Assembly (NCBI RefSeq): GCF_040054535.1 | Contig: NC_090794.1 | Coordinates: 8,384,001 to 8,448,000, forward strand | DNA length: 64,000 nucleotides | Reading direction: 5' to 3' | Source: Antennarius striatus | Taxonomy: Eukaryota; Chordata; Actinopteri; Lophiiformes; Antennariidae | Part shown: piece by piece, positions 1-12,979 of the stretch | How positions within the stretch are numbered: position 1 is the first letter of the stretch | Layout: every line of letters begins with the position of its first letter | The notes under the pieces: generated by a model | Told to the model about the DNA's origin: nothing | What the model saw: the letters and a program-made list of their open reading frames with translations, nothing else | Databases searched by the model: none | Position numbers and translations under genes: made by a program

Positions 1-416
1 AATATTCATTTAAAAATGCATGCGTGAGTATCTTTGAAGCTTACCTGAAATGAAAATAGTTGTTCACATTAACAATATTGTAATTTTTAGTGTACACTAA
101 TTTTGATAAGTCTCTTGACTATGTTGGTGAATTATTATGTTATGATTATTATATTATGTTATCCCAAACCTATTTGGGATAGGATAGGATGGCGACTCCT
201 CTCTTTCCCGCTAGAGCGGTTCTTTCATGTTTTTTTTACTGCCTGTGGGTCTGAGAGGACTGTAATTTCATCGTGCATATATGGTACATTTGACAATAAA
301 GTTGACCATGATTTTGACAAAATCTGTTACACTATGTCTACTGTACACAAACATCATATTATATTACACATTACCGTAGTAATTGATAACCATTTCTTAT
401 TTTTTAATTGCTACAG
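1..416 (+). other. SNW1: SNW1 intron (3' part)
   Basis: AT-rich sequence with no recognisable exon, ending in a normal acceptor (ctacag, 411-416) in front of the first visible SNW1 exon. The upstream SNW1 exons, coding for roughly the first 110 residues by comparison with the human protein, lie outside the window. Confidence 0.8.
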
Positions 417-3400
417 GTGGTTTTCAGTAAGTACACAGACCTTCTTCCAAAAGAAGTTCTCAATGAAGACGCTCCTAAACTTAGGCGGCCTGATGAGGAG
501 ACTGTAAAAGAGGTGAGCTATTTTATACATGTATGTATGGAAAGTCCAAAAGTAATGGATCGATTTTATAGATGAATATATTTGACCTATTTGAGTAGTG
601 AAATATCTGTGTTTGTGTCAATTATAGCATGAATTGTAAATAGAAATCTATGACATAAACAATTAGATTCACTGTGATAAGTAAATACAATTTTATTTAA
701 GTTTTTTGTTTTGCTGACTGTGAAATATGTTAACATAAATAAATTATCCTCTGTAGCTGACAGAGAAGACTCGTGCGGCCTTGGACAAGCAAGTTTCTCA
801 GAAGATTGCTGCCGCCATGCCTGTTAGAGCTGCAGACAAACAAGCCCCTGCCCAATACATCAGGTATATATTAAAGTTATGATAAGTTCAAAATCATTTT
901 GGCTCAACAGTATTTCACCATTCTTAAAATAAGGTAGTTATAAAAAAGGTCCCCAGTTATGACAATGTGATGGACCATGTCTATATTTATTCATTCAAAA
1001 TTTGTCTTCATCTCTTATATTTTATATGTTGTGGATGAACATAAATGTTTTATGCATGCTGACAAATCTTCCTTTTTGTCCCCCTGAGATACACACCATC
1101 GCAGCAGGGAGTGGCTTTTAATTCAGGGGCCAAACAGCGGGTGATCCGTATGGTAGAAATGCAGAAAGATCCGATGGAACCTCCACGTTTCAAGTAAGTG
1201 AACATATGTCCAGCATCATAGCTTTAAGCATATGTGTAGATGTTTTTGTAGCTTTATATTAGGCTGGATATTTAATGTAGTTATTCTAAATAAGTATTGG
1301 GGCTGTTTTGGTCTCAATAAACTTTTACATTTTTCCTTGATACCACTTATCATTTATTTCATTACAGTAACTTATTTGTGAAGATTGTCTTTTTATAGTG
1401 TATTTTGACCTAATGAAAACCTAAGAGATCTAAGAGAGAACTAAAACCCAAAAAGCAGAAGGAGTCGAAAGTAGCATGAAAAAAATTAAACCCAATGCTA
1501 AGATTTTGGTGGTACAGTGCATATCCGCGCATCAACGCTCACGACTTCACCTCATCGCGGATTTTTGGTAGGCAGTCACATGATACCATACGCACATTCT
1601 ATTGGCTGATAGCATCTGGAATTGCACTAGTTCCGTGAGTCTCGGACTTCCGTGAGACACAAAAGTGCTTTAAACAGCCGATAAGAATGTGGGATAAGGT
1701 AATATAGATAGAAAGTGGTTTAATACCAGTATGGGGAGGGCTCATAAACGTTTAAATTACCGTAAATAATAAGATAAATAGTTTGTCGCTCTATCAAGGA
1801 ATTTGTTAATCGCGTGTGGTTCCTGGAACGCATTAACCACGAGTAACAAGGGCGTACTGTACTCCTTTTGATTAAATGGTAATAATTTATTACTGTGGAA
1901 AATCTTTAAACCTGCGTCATGTCAACCCTCAGCATGATGAAATGAATTGATGGATTTTATCGTGTGTTTTAGGATCAACAAGAAGATTCCTCGAGGCCCT
2001 CCATCTCCCCCCGCCCCTGTCATGCATTCCCCAAGCAGAAAGGTACTACTTTCTGAAGTGTTCAAAACATTCTTTTTTTTAGTACTTTCTTTCTGTGTTG
2101 ATGAATCTAAATGAGATTGCTTGAAGTTTTCCTGTGTGTTGTAGATGACAGTCAAGGAGCAGCAGGAGTGGAAGATTCCTCCATGCATTTCTAACTGGAA
2201 AAACGCCAAGGTAACAGAACAACAGCAGTAATTGGAACATTTTTTATGTATCTGTTAGTGTCAGGCTTGTGAATGTGTCATGTAGAGTTGTGAATTGTTT
2301 TCAATACAAGGCATGAATATTTTTAGATTCTTAGGACACCACATCTTGTTATGGTAATTTCATTTTTTTCCCATCCTACCTTTTCCTCCTCTTCCCATTT
2401 AACCTTGTCAATGTGTTTAAAATGTTTCAGGGCTACACCATTCCTCTGGACAAACGTCTGGCTGCTGATGGTAGGGGGCTACAAACAGTTCACATCAATG
2501 AAAACTTTGCAAAGCTGGCCGAGGCACTCTACATTGCTGATCGAAAGGTGCGCTTCCATTTTCTTATTTGATTGTGTGGATCAGATTTATTTCTTTAAAT
2601 AGGTCCTTTCTTACAATCCATATTTAAACACATTACATACTGAAGTGCTGATTCTTTCTTCAGGCCAGAGAGGCAGTGGAGATGAGAGCTCAGGTAGAGA
2701 AGAAAATGGCCCAGAAGGAGAAAGAAAAGAAGGAGGAGAAACTCAGGGAGCTGGCTCAAATGGCTCGAGACCGCAGGGCAGGGATCAAAAGTTATGGGGA
2801 CAAAGGTGAGTCCTGAAGATGAGGACTATTTTGTATGCATTTGTGTTTCTTTGTCAGTACTGTTGCTATGTCCAAATATCAAACATGAGTGCTATAAATG
2901 ACCGATTTTTTCACCTGCCAGGGTTGACGACCAGTAAGCCATGAAATAATGTGTCTGCTTCCCTTCTGAAATTACACATTTTTCAGAAGGAAACTCCAGT
3001 ACTGTAACTGATGGGTTTTTGTTTTTGTTTTGTTTTTTTCAGTTTTGATGCATCAAAATGAATCAGAATGGGAAATTATCAAGTGTCATGTTTGCTAGGA
3101 ATCCAACATCTGTCAGTTGTGTTTTTCGAAACGAGCTGACTGACCACTAACTGGGAGACTAAATGGCCTCCCATTTTTTCCATTACGATACAGTCTGATT
3201 TTTCCCATTATCTCTGACATCTGCTCCTCTACACCTCCAATTCCAAATTTGCTCATCTCTGCCTTTCTTTCCTCAAATACTGTCCCTCTCTATCCCCATG
3301 TGTCTTCCACCTTTGCACTTCCACTGTACCATGTGTGTCTCAAATTCCTTATGGGTATTTTTGTTTTGTTTTTTGTTTTTAATGTATCACGTTTTTTGCT

Positions 3401-5768
3401 CTGTTTCCATCTAACCCCACTCGTCTACCGTGATAGGTGGCGAGGACGGCGAGGCCAGAGAGCGTGATGAGATCCGCCATGACAGAAGGAAAGAGAGACA
3501 GCACGATAGGAATATTTCCAGGGCCGCTCCTGATAAGAGGTGCGCTTTGAACATTCCGCATGTGAACTCCCTGTCTTTTATTTCAGTATACACAAACACA
3601 AATGCACATCTCGCTGCTGAATCATTTATGGGGCCGGCATTAATACTCAACAAACACAGCAGGATCCAGCAGATTACTGTGGCAGCAGTCCTTACAGTTA
3701 TTCCCATACTGTTTGTACATATGAGATGTGGGATCAGTTTGTGTGTGTGCGCACACCATCAGGTTGGCAGTTGTTGGAACTGTGAGTGTCTGGAGGAAAG
3801 AAATCGAAATGCAGATTTGAGCTCATTACAATCTCAATTTTAACTGTCAGTAAGCCAAAACCATCGTATCGCAAAATTGCCTTTCATCCAACTTTTAATT
3901 TGCTGCATGCTGATGGACAGTCGGGACGTAAAAGTCTCAAAGCATTTAAGAAAAAGATTTGGAAAAGTAAAATTTTAGTAGTTACCGTATGTTTTATCTA
4001 TGAGCATGCAAAAAAAAATCTTCAGTATTTTTGTATATTGTGTAAAATGCTGCTCCTGCCTCTGAAAATATTTAGATGTGTCAGCACTTTAACCATGTTA
4101 ACAGCACTGTCCTAGTCATGGAATTGCCCCTAGCAAGCTTTATGCAGTTGCGTTTTCTTGTCTTTTTTGTCATTCATTTTTGCTGTTAAATCTTTCTCCA
4201 AATCAGGTCAAAGCTGCAGAGAGACCAGGACAGAGACATCAGTGAGCTCATTGCTCTGGGAGTGCCCAACCCTCGCTCTGCCAGTGAAGCCCAGTATGAC
4301 CAGAGGCTCTTCAATCAAAGCAAGGTTAGAGTGTAGCGCACAGGACTGCATCGGTAGACGCTGAAATGATTTGTATTGATAAAAGATTTGTCAACATTTA
4401 GTGAGATTTTCATTCCCTGCTTTGTTGACATAAAATATTTTCAAAATTCTGTTCTGTTTCCAGGGTATGGATAGTGGTTTTGCTGGTGGTGAGGATGAGA
4501 CATATAACGTGTACAGCCAACCGTTCCGTGTTGGCAGGGACATGGCTTCCAACATCTACCGGCCTAGTAAGAATATTGACAAGGACGCCTACGCAGATGA
4601 CTTTGACACAATTGTGAAAGACAACAGGTACTGGCGATTTTGTCTTTAATTGTTTTGAACTCATTTGACTTCCTAAGAATTTATGTGATAAAATCCCTGA
4701 ACACATTTTAAATGAGTGCCAGTTTGTAGGATCAAGTCACTAGTAGCTCTTTCAGTGAGCCATGTAAAACAATTCTACACATTGCAAAAAAAATAGCAGT
4801 GAGCAAAGGATTAGGTTCTTAAGAGCAAAGGGTTTGCAAATGAGTAATGTCAAGTTTAAGTTAATTTGTCCTTAACAGATGCTACTGATGATTTCAAAAA
4901 TGTGCATCATAAGCAATCTCGTCCATATGTGCATACATAAAGAGTTGAATGCCACAAGTTTATTTGTTTCAGTTTTGTTTTGTTTTTCTTCTGCATGGAT
5001 TTGATTGCATTAGCTAAACAAGGCAGTCAGAGACACAACATCACATTTTTGTGCCGCTGGCTTCCTGAAAATGTTGCTTTTTGTTTTGTGATTATATCTT
5101 ATCAGGTTTCAGAGTTGTGCACCTAAAAAGGTATAAAAGTGAAAATTTGACCTTGACTTAGTTTTTCAAGCTCAAGGTTGTGATATAATTTTCATCCCCT
5201 TGCCTCCCTGAATATAACATACCTTTTGTTTTGTCTTTCTATCTTATCCAGTTCCTGAGATATGTGCGAAAAAATGTACAAAAGTTGAAATTTGACCTTG
5301 ACCTAGTTTTCTCAAGGTCAGGGTCATCATCTCGTTTTCATCCCCTTTGCCGCCTGAGTAATGTGCTTTTTCTTTCATCTTTCTATCTTCAACGGCTGTG
5401 AAGATATTTGTTGGACGGACGAACACACAAACACTGACAATTACAATATATCACCGCTTTGCAGGATGTAATGATTGCCTAGATTGTTTGAACTGTGATG
5501 GTTATAAAACATCGCCGCGATTAAATAGGTCTTTTCTGAATAATGATCTTTTTGTCTGTTACTGTTCTCCCTCAGGTTTGTTCCAGACAAAGAGTTCTCA
5601 GGTGCCGATCATGGACAGAGGAGGGAAGGGCCAGTGCAGTTTGAGGAGGATCCCTTCGGTCTGGACAAGTTCTTGGAGGAGGCCAAGCAGCACGGAGGCT
5701 CCAAGAGGCCTTCAACCAGCAGCCGCTCAAAGGACGACTATCATGATAAGAAGCGCAGGAAGGAGTGA
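417..5768 (+). CDS. SNW1: SNW domain-containing protein 1 (SKIP), C-terminal 426 residues, 11 exons
   Basis: Nuclear co-regulator and spliceosome component (SKIP/Prp45 family) that binds nuclear receptors, Notch and core splicing factors. Exons: 417-512, 757-863, 1089-1193, 1973-2042, 2145-2210, 2431-2547, 2664-2805, 3437-3539, 4207-4324, 4464-4627, 5576-5768. All have AG acceptors and GT donors and join in frame (1281 nt, 426 residues plus TGA). The fifth exon carries the signature SNWKN, inside the most conserved SNW core; the following exons encode GYTIPLDKRLAADG and the charged coiled-coil-like stretch rich in KEKEKKEE. The C-terminus ends in a basic KKRRKE, a likely nuclear localisation signal. 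The length from this point matches human SNW1 residues ~111-536. The 5' exons are outside the window. The gene is neighboured downstream by SPTLC2, as in human 14q24.3. Confidence 0.97.
1515..1859. mobile_element. Pogo/Tigger-like non-autonomous DNA transposon (MITE)
   Basis: A 345-bp element in the SNW1 intron between the exons ending at 1193 and starting at 1973. It starts CAGTGCATATCCGCG and ends GGGCGTACTG. TA dinucleotides flank it (1513-1514 and 1860-1861), as expected for a TA target-site duplication. Only the outer few bases of the ends are clearly inverted copies. No transposase is encoded. The 3' end sequence (ggttcctggaacg, then ttaaccac) recurs at about 23,666-23,711 in SPTLC2. 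Superfamily assignment rests on the TA target and the ATCCGCG-type terminus and is inference. Confidence 0.5.
5104..5415. repeat. Two tandem diverged copies of a ~155-bp dispersed repeat
   Basis: In the last visible SNW1 intron, two diverged units follow each other, about 5104-5261 and 5262-5415. Both contain aatttgaccttgac, then tagttttt/tagttttc, a caag..caaggt core, attttcatcccc or gttttcatcccc, and a cttttt...tctttctatctt stretch. The unit looks like a family dispersed in fish genomes, but I cannot name it. Confidence 0.5.
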
Positions 5769-6378
5769 GAGCAACTGGCCACAGAGTCTGTGTGGGCCAG
5801 CTTCAAGACAGGGCGGAAGGGGAAGTAGTGTGTGTCCTGTCAGTGGTGGGACAGTTTTTTGTAATATACTCAAGTCTTTCATCGATGATATATCAATATT
5901 TTACTTTCAGTGTTTGAGAACATGAAAGCTTGTGAAAGATAGTCTGCTTTTCTTTTTCACATTTTTATTAATTTACTCTGATCTACTCAGAACGTGTTGA
6001 GCATATGGCTTACTGATCTACGACATGAGTAAACGTTACATTTAACACATGGAGCAAAGCTGAGTGTCAGATAGAAATCTGTAAAACTACGAAGGGAGAA
6101 AAGATCATTTCAGACATGGGAGGTAAAATTTCTAGATAATTTGGCCCCTGAATCATACAGAATTTTTTTTATGTTTAGCCCCAATCGTACAGACCCTATT
6201 CATGTGTACATTTGTCCACTAGCCCTTTTTATTTTTTGGGCGCTGTGTTTTATTTAAAACCAATTTGTATTTGTGATCAAAGCCTGTATTTGATGGCAGA
6301 TATGTACAGCAGTGTAAACAGTTAAATGTCAAGCAGAACCGCTTTATAATTCCTGTTCATTACTACCAATGGAATAAA
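5769..6378 (+). other. SNW1: SNW1 3' UTR with polyadenylation signal
   Basis: Non-coding sequence after the TGA stop. AATAAA at 6373-6378 is the first clear polyadenylation signal, giving a 3' UTR of about 630 nt. An earlier weak ATTAAT-type run exists but is not canonical. Confidence 0.6.
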
Positions 6379-6399
6379 TTTTGCATAGTGTGTAAACGG

Positions 6400-8303
6400 T
6401 ATCCCATTTGGGCTTTCTGAGGTTTTTGTGGTACTGTATTTACAAATGCTGATGTGATGCACATTGTTTCTCCTTGCCTTCTTCTTCTTCCAGGTCAGAA
6501 CTGCATAATCTCAACTTTTACAACGTTTTTTTTATTTGCATTCACGTAATCATTCTTTTCACATAGATAATTAACTGCCTAAAAATGTATAGCATTTAGA
6601 AGGGCCTTTATGACAGTATGTGTAATAACAATAGTTTTCCCAGAAATGGGCTCTGCATTTCTGCAATGAGTAGAACAAAACTGAGTCTATCAATTACAAC
6701 TCATTATGAATTATGAAGTCTGGCAGTTTTATTTGCCTGGGATTTAGAAAGTAATCAGAATCTCAGCTCAGCAGTCTCACAAATCTCTGTTGAGTCTGTC
6801 ACCTCTCACTCAAGCTTCAACAGGACCCAGACACTTGCTGCTAGTACATGATTCATGTTGTCTACATTTGGTGTTAATAGTTACATCACCCTTTGTTGCA
6901 GCATTCCGGGCTTCTATGCTGTGTTTTGTGGCTAGTCCTTTATTGATAGCAAGACAAGCAACCAGAACCATCTAATCTAAACACGTGAAATCCCCACTGT
7001 TATACAGGAAAGTGTCTGACAGTTGATTTAACACCAACTCATGAAGATGCTCAAAAGTCAGCTCATTCTTTCCAAACATGAGGGAATGGTATCTTTGTCT
7101 TCCTTTGCATCCGAGGAAACTGATCAAACAACAAATCATGACTCCATGGTTGGAGAGGGCCTCTCATGTCATTAATCACAGACTTCTAGTAAGATGACAG
7201 ATGTGTCTAGACTAGTACATTCCCTTCGTCCAGCCTGGATGTTTCATTTTTGATTAACTGTGTGGTCATGTCCCTTCAGTCATTCACCTGCTTCACTTTG
7301 GTAAATACTTGCTATGTTTTTGGCTTTGCAACACAAATGAGAAAGCGAAGTGTGATCAGGCATGTGCAGTATATCCCCACACTCCTATGGTCAAATGCTG
7401 AATGAACAAATGGATGGAGAGTCCGTCTGCTGCCAGCGTGAGGGAATGAGGGACAGCAGAGATTTTTTTGAAGGACTTATTGAAGTGTTGGTGTAAAGAA
7501 TTCAATATGACTTGTTGCAACCGAGCAACATAATGACCGTTTTTGAGCCACACTGAAAAAATATATATTTGAAAAATGAAGTCAACACAATTATAGCTTT
7601 TTAATTCAGTACAACACACAATAAGCTCCCTTCTGTCTGTATTTGTCCTTAGACCATTGTTAAAGTGGTGAGGACAGCTTGATAATAGGCATCAACTCTG
7701 CTCCCGTCAGCCTTTATGAATGTGCACAAAGGAAGATGAATTAGATTCTTATTCATGAAGGTAACAGGAAATTGGTTCCTTGACATTGCTTTTGTGTGCT
7801 GTAACCGGTAAACATGTTGTGTTGGGCCATAATGGAATCCTCTGGTTGCAGACAGAGCCCCTGATGGATAGCTCCTTATCTTTGCTTCATGAGGAAACAA
7901 ACCAGAAGTAATAAATAATATTGAGTTGTTCAGCACATCTTTGCACTCTTTGGCTTTAAGGGAGGATAGTTGAGTTGGTTTTGGGATTTTATAATAAGTC
8001 TTCTTCCTTTCTCCCATCGCTGTTGGCGGAGCAATAAGTTTGGTGATAAATGTTCTCACAGGTAATGTTGACCCTGTTGAAGATAGTGACTGGAGAGATA
8101 GATCACTCCATACACCTCTAGACATATACAGATGAGTCTTCATTCGCAGAAAGAAAACCAAATAACAAGGGTAAGAAGTTGGGAATTTAATAAACATTTT
8201 GTGCAACTCATCTAAGCCCAGATATTGAACTGTGGTGTTTTATTTACTAAATGAGGGGTTTCAACACGGAAAGTGTTTTCTTCTAAAAGTATTGTTTGTT
8301 ATA
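6400..8303. other. Intergenic spacer without a supported gene
   Basis: AT-rich DNA between the SNW1 polyadenylation signal and a Tc1 element. The only long open frame is 185 codons on the minus strand (7649-8206). It resembles no family I recognise and has no supporting splice or codon-bias argument, so it is not called as a gene. Confidence 0.6.
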
Positions 8304-8844
8304 CACTGCCCGGTCAAAAAAAAAGTCACACACTCTCCAATATTTCATGGGACTGCCTGTAGCTTTGATTGCGGTTCACATTTGCCGCAGCATTGTATCG
8401 ATAACCTCGTACAACGTGACAGCATTTATTTCTGTCCAGAATTGCATTCATTTTTGGCCGAGTTCTTTTATTGACGATAGGAGTCAAACCACTCTGCAAG
8501 GTCTTCTCTAGCACATCCCATAGACTTTGAATGGGGTTAAGCTCAGGACTGTGGGGGCCAATTGATGTGTCAAAATGATTCCTCACGCTCCCAGGACCAC
8601 TCTTCCACAATTAGAGTCCGATAAATTTTGGCATTGTTGTCCGGGAATATGATATCATCCGGGAGAAAAAATCAATTTATGGGTTTGCCTGGTCATTCAG
8701 TACATTCAGATACTCAGCTGACTTTATTTTTTTGCTGAATAATATTGCTGAGCCTAGACTTGACCAACGGAAGCAACCCCTGATCATAACGCTGCAATTT
8801 GCTTATTGAAACTCAAACAGTGACTTTTTTTTGGCCGGGCAGTG
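8304..8844 (-). mobile_element. Internally deleted Tc1/mariner element
   Basis: Terminal inverted repeats are seen directly: cactgcccggtc followed by an A-run and gtcac at the left end, and gtgac, a T-run, then ggccgggcagtg at the right end. TA dinucleotides flank the element (8302-8303 and 8845-8846), the classic Tc1 target duplication. A minus-strand fragment around 8330-8610 reads like the C-terminal part of a Tc1 transposase, with SPELNPIQSLWDVLEK in place of the family's usual SPDLNPIE..W motif. At 541 bp against about 1.2-1.6 kb for full Tc1 elements, it has lost most of the transposase and cannot be autonomous. Confidence 0.85.
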
Positions 8845-8871
8845 TATCTAACAGCTATGCAATAAAAGTTG

Positions 8872-8921
8872 CACCATTTATAAATTCTGGGATTAATAAA
8901 TCCCAGAATTTATTAATGGTG
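8872..8921. repeat. Near-perfect hairpin, 23-bp arms, 4-nt loop
   Basis: Arms 8872-8894 and 8899-8921 are reverse complements except for one mismatch, separated by aata. The core is aaattctgggatt / aatcccagaattt. It lies 27 bp beyond the Tc1 element and is not part of its terminal repeats. Confidence 0.85.
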
Positions 8922-11435
8922 ACCCTTCAGAGCTACAGAGCATTTTAGCATCTGTTAACTCATAATTTTTGTTCATATGAGTTGATCAATGTTATGTTTC
9001 TAGCTTGTTTTCCTGCCCCAAACCATATATAATTACATCTGCTGTAATAAATGTCACATGAAAATAATTCCGTGGTTTTTAGTTGTTCAACTTTCATGAC
9101 TTACGTGCGTTATCCTTTTATGACATGAGACTCTTTTAGATCATTTCTGTCATCATCAGAACTTTGTAGTTATTAATATAAGATGAAACTCTAGATCACA
9201 TTTTAAAAGTATAGTAAGAATAAAAAGTACAAAGCCGAATAGTATGTAAATTGAGTCTGTCAAACATTCTCTAGACAGCAACCTGTCTTTTGACTGTCCC
9301 TCACTGAAATTTTGATCATTAGTTCTTCATCTGTGCATATTTGTGCCAGAGTTCACTCATCATTACAGCAGCAGTCAGAATTTGGACAGTCTACTGCCCT
9401 CTGGAAAATGTTCTGCCTGTCAATCTGTCTGTCCTGTCTGGCTTACCTGAACCCTGGAGAGCAGAATTCAACTTCTCCTCAGCGAGTCCCAATGTGGATA
9501 ATCTATTATGGTGGGAAGACTTAGACAGGCGTAGCAATCTCTAATGGTTGTGTCAGTCAGAAGGCAGGCTACCACACACAGGCGCCAGCAGCAGGGCCCG
9601 CCCAACCGTGGTGGGAGTGCACTTTCAATGCTTTTGGGATTTTCTATGACAGAAAGTGATCGACGGCTCGGCCAACGTCTTCATTTGAGGCTTGAGCTGG
9701 TTTAGAGGAAATGTGTATTGATTGGGAATGTGGATGTTTATTAGGATAAGTTCCATGAGGATTTAGTACATCACTGTTTGTCATCTGTTTCAGTTATACC
9801 TGTCTTAACATTTTCTTATATTACAAGCCATGACTGACAATTTGCTATTTAATTAGAAACATCGGTTGCAGGAATTTAGTCAGTGCAAGAATGGTTTATT
9901 AATTGGGCTGCAACCTGTTTTTGCTCTCTTTGTGCATTAGTGTAATTCCTCATAATGAAAACACTTGTTCATTCTCATTCATTCATGCACTTCTGTGGTT
10001 TCATCATTTGTTATGTACAACTTTTAGACGCCACTGAAATATGAAAAATGGCTGCCTGCCTGTGCTTCCTTTCTGGAAGTGCTGGGTTTTAATAGGATGT
10101 CGGGGGAATGGGAGGAGAGATTGATTCTCCTTGTGATTTCATTAGATGACATCAAAGCACGGAAATTGCAACAGAGAGCGGGAATACATCTTCAGTGAAT
10201 AGGAAATCATCTGTCATTTGAATGATAATGTTGAAACATCAGCTGTGACATCTAACCTTGTCAGAGAAGATGCTGTAATGAGCATGTTTTTCTTAACAGG
10301 GATACTGTGTTGCACTATTTAGCTTATGAGAGAAGAAGAACAGAGTGAATTATAGATCAGACCAAATGAAAACCTGATTGAATTTTCACTTTGTGTTGGT
10401 GTAAATTCTGGTATTCAATCATGGTCATTCAATTATGTGTAAGATCAGGTGATGTATGAGAATCCCTTTAGGACACATTTGAATTTTTTCTTTTCTTTTC
10501 AGTTTTGTCAGTGGATATAGTAACAATAAAAATGTTACATTCAACAGGTTGCCAGACACACAACTTGAATGAGAGACAGGGCTTTGCATGTTTGAAAGAC
10601 GCAGGCAATTGCACCATGTTCATCATCCCGACGTTGTGTATAATAAAGCCAGCTCATTTGATCACATGAATTCAGAAAGAAATGTTTAAAAAAAAAACCT
10701 CACACTTCCAGTGGTGCTGGTAGTGGCAGATTTTATTATGGTTTGCTTTCCAATTTCAATTGAAATTCCATCTGATGTTGAAAAGCCCAAAAAAGTCTTT
10801 ACTGGAAATGAGGATGAAAGCCATCAGCAGAAAAGATTGCATCCCATAGTGTGATGGGGACTGTATGTGGAGCTCATTTTCTATCAGATTTTAAATTCAT
10901 CGCATATTATCTCAGCACAAGCTGTTAATGACCCATATTTCTTGTCATTCTTGACATCATGTTTCACACTGATGTGAACATGGAACCATAAAGACTGAGC
11001 CTGTCTCACTTTTTGTACATTTCCAGTTATTTTCAGATTCAAATGCAGATCTCCCGTACATGCTTTAAGACTTTATATTTGAAATCTATATTGATACATC
11101 AGTCTGTTTTTTAGGTGGATTAGAATTCAAATCCTTCTTGCTGTGAGGTGCAGTGTTGCGACAACATCACCCTCTACACTGATATAGTTTATTGAAATAT
11201 TAAAAATACAAGTATTTTTATTTTTAACAAAACTAATGGAAATTCTTTTGATCATGTCCACTTTTAACATTAAGCTTTTTAAGGCTGAAATGTTTTCAGA
11301 GTCATGGGTAAACTGATAAACCATTGTGTCAATCAGACAGAAACAAATAATGGTTAAAGTCATGTGCCCTGAGCACATGAATGGATCCTTTTCACCATTC
11401 ATATGCCATGAAGTTTAACCGCTAAACTGGGACTT

Positions 11436-11496
11436 GAAGATGGGACTTGAACCTTACCAGATGATACAAGTCTGGTGAGGTTCAAATCCCATCTTT
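11436..11496. repeat. Hairpin, 26-bp imperfect arms, 9-nt loop
   Basis: Left arm 11436-11461 and right arm 11471-11496 are reverse complements with about three mismatches. The arms carry agatgggacttgaacc and ggttcaaatcccatct. The ggttcaaatccc string resembles a tRNA B box, but no tRNA fold surrounds it. Confidence 0.8.
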
Positions 11497-11581
11497 GTAA
11501 CATTCGTGACAGCATACTGACCTCAATTGTACATTCATTACATATTCATACCATTCTTTATCAATCCTGTTCAAATGCATC

Positions 11582-11650
11582 TCTTTGCTATACGCAGCTG
11601 TTGTTGACTTTTGCTAGGCAAAAGTCAACAATGGCTGAGTATAGCAGAGA
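11582..11650. repeat. Hairpin, 33-bp arms, 3-nt loop
   Basis: Left arm 11582-11614 and right arm 11618-11650 are reverse complements with about four mismatches and only tag between them. The core is gttgacttttgc / gcaaaagtcaac. This is the longest hairpin in the window. Confidence 0.85.
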
Positions 11651-12979
11651 CAGCGTGGTTAGAACTCACTTTTGAAAGTTGAAGTTAGCTGGTGTGCTTA
11701 TGTTACTACTGTCTCTCACACTTTCATTTGATGTTTGCTGAGTCAACACTGACTTCTATATTTTCATGCAAATACTCTTTCTTTGGGTCTAGTTGTAATG
11801 GTAGCAGGAAAAAACCCCCCATATAAGCTGTGTTTTTATTGGAATCGGAGTCAGAGGGATCTTCACAGTCCCATCAGAAGGACTTTCAATCATTACTAGA
11901 GTTAACTGCAGGGTCTATATCACACAGAACAGATCCTCTTTTCCTGTTAACCCTGCTTCTGATCCTATTAAAGTTGGATCCTTATCACCTTCATCAGGTT
12001 AAGAATGGATGGGAGCTTAACAGTCTTTGTGCAAGTTGGCACGGGCTGAACACACGCTAATGTTTCATTATTTCACAGTCAAGGTTATCAACCTTGAGTG
12101 GAACAAGAAGGGAGGGCTTGAAGATTGATTAGGGAATCAAATCATTTGATCTTATCGTCAACACCTTAATCATGGACCCTCCAGGAACACAGAGTGACCA
12201 CCTTACTACCAAATGCTGAATGGTTGCCTGCAGCATCACTGTATCCTCTGACTACTGGTCTGTTGAAGGATGGGGCTTAACTTTTGTGTGGTCCCACAGT
12301 GCCATCTAGGAGGTAGGAAGCAGGAGCAGCTTAATGGCACTGCAAGGTTGGTGTGGCTTCTTAGCACACACTCAAACACATGCAAAAAACCCCACAGCCA
12401 GACATCTTTTACGAGATAAGAAAGCAAGAAGTGTATCCCTGAGGTTCACAACAAAGTGAACAGTCACTAAAGGTCACTAAACAACTTACGTTCACTGAAG
12501 GAACTGATAAATACGGGTGAAGACACGTGCCTCTATTGGGGCTGAATGGACGGTTTGAAACAACACTGTATCACAATGACTGTCAAAATTTATTGTATGA
12601 ATAGGTTGAAAACATTGTGATGAGAGAGGTGTTTTGATAATTCTAGGGACGGGAACTTCACAAGCCAAATGGCTTCTACCCATCAGCCCCTTCTTTGTAT
12701 GTTGATGATGTTGCAAATGAGACAGGGGTGGTGAAGTCTGCTGTAATGACATGTCTGAAAAAAACAGCAACCCCAAAATAAATAAATAAATAGTCCAGGT
12801 GATGACTCACTAGTCTGCCACCCCCCAGGACACCGTGCCATAAAAGGTAATAAGGCCTTAATGTAATAAATGCATTATATATGTGCAATATTTTGTAAGT
12901 TCAATGGAAGATTGTGATGATTATGTTGTTTACATAACCTGATGAAGTTCACATAAAAATGTCTAATGTCACCAGCTGT

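Noticed and set aside
3430..3843. 137-codon plus-strand frame
   Set aside because: It starts inside SNW1 exon 3437-3539 and reads through the intron; only the exon part is real.
11440..11496. Possible tRNA (ggttcaaatccc resembles a B box)
   Set aside because: No A box or cloverleaf around it; the sequence is an arm of a simple hairpin.
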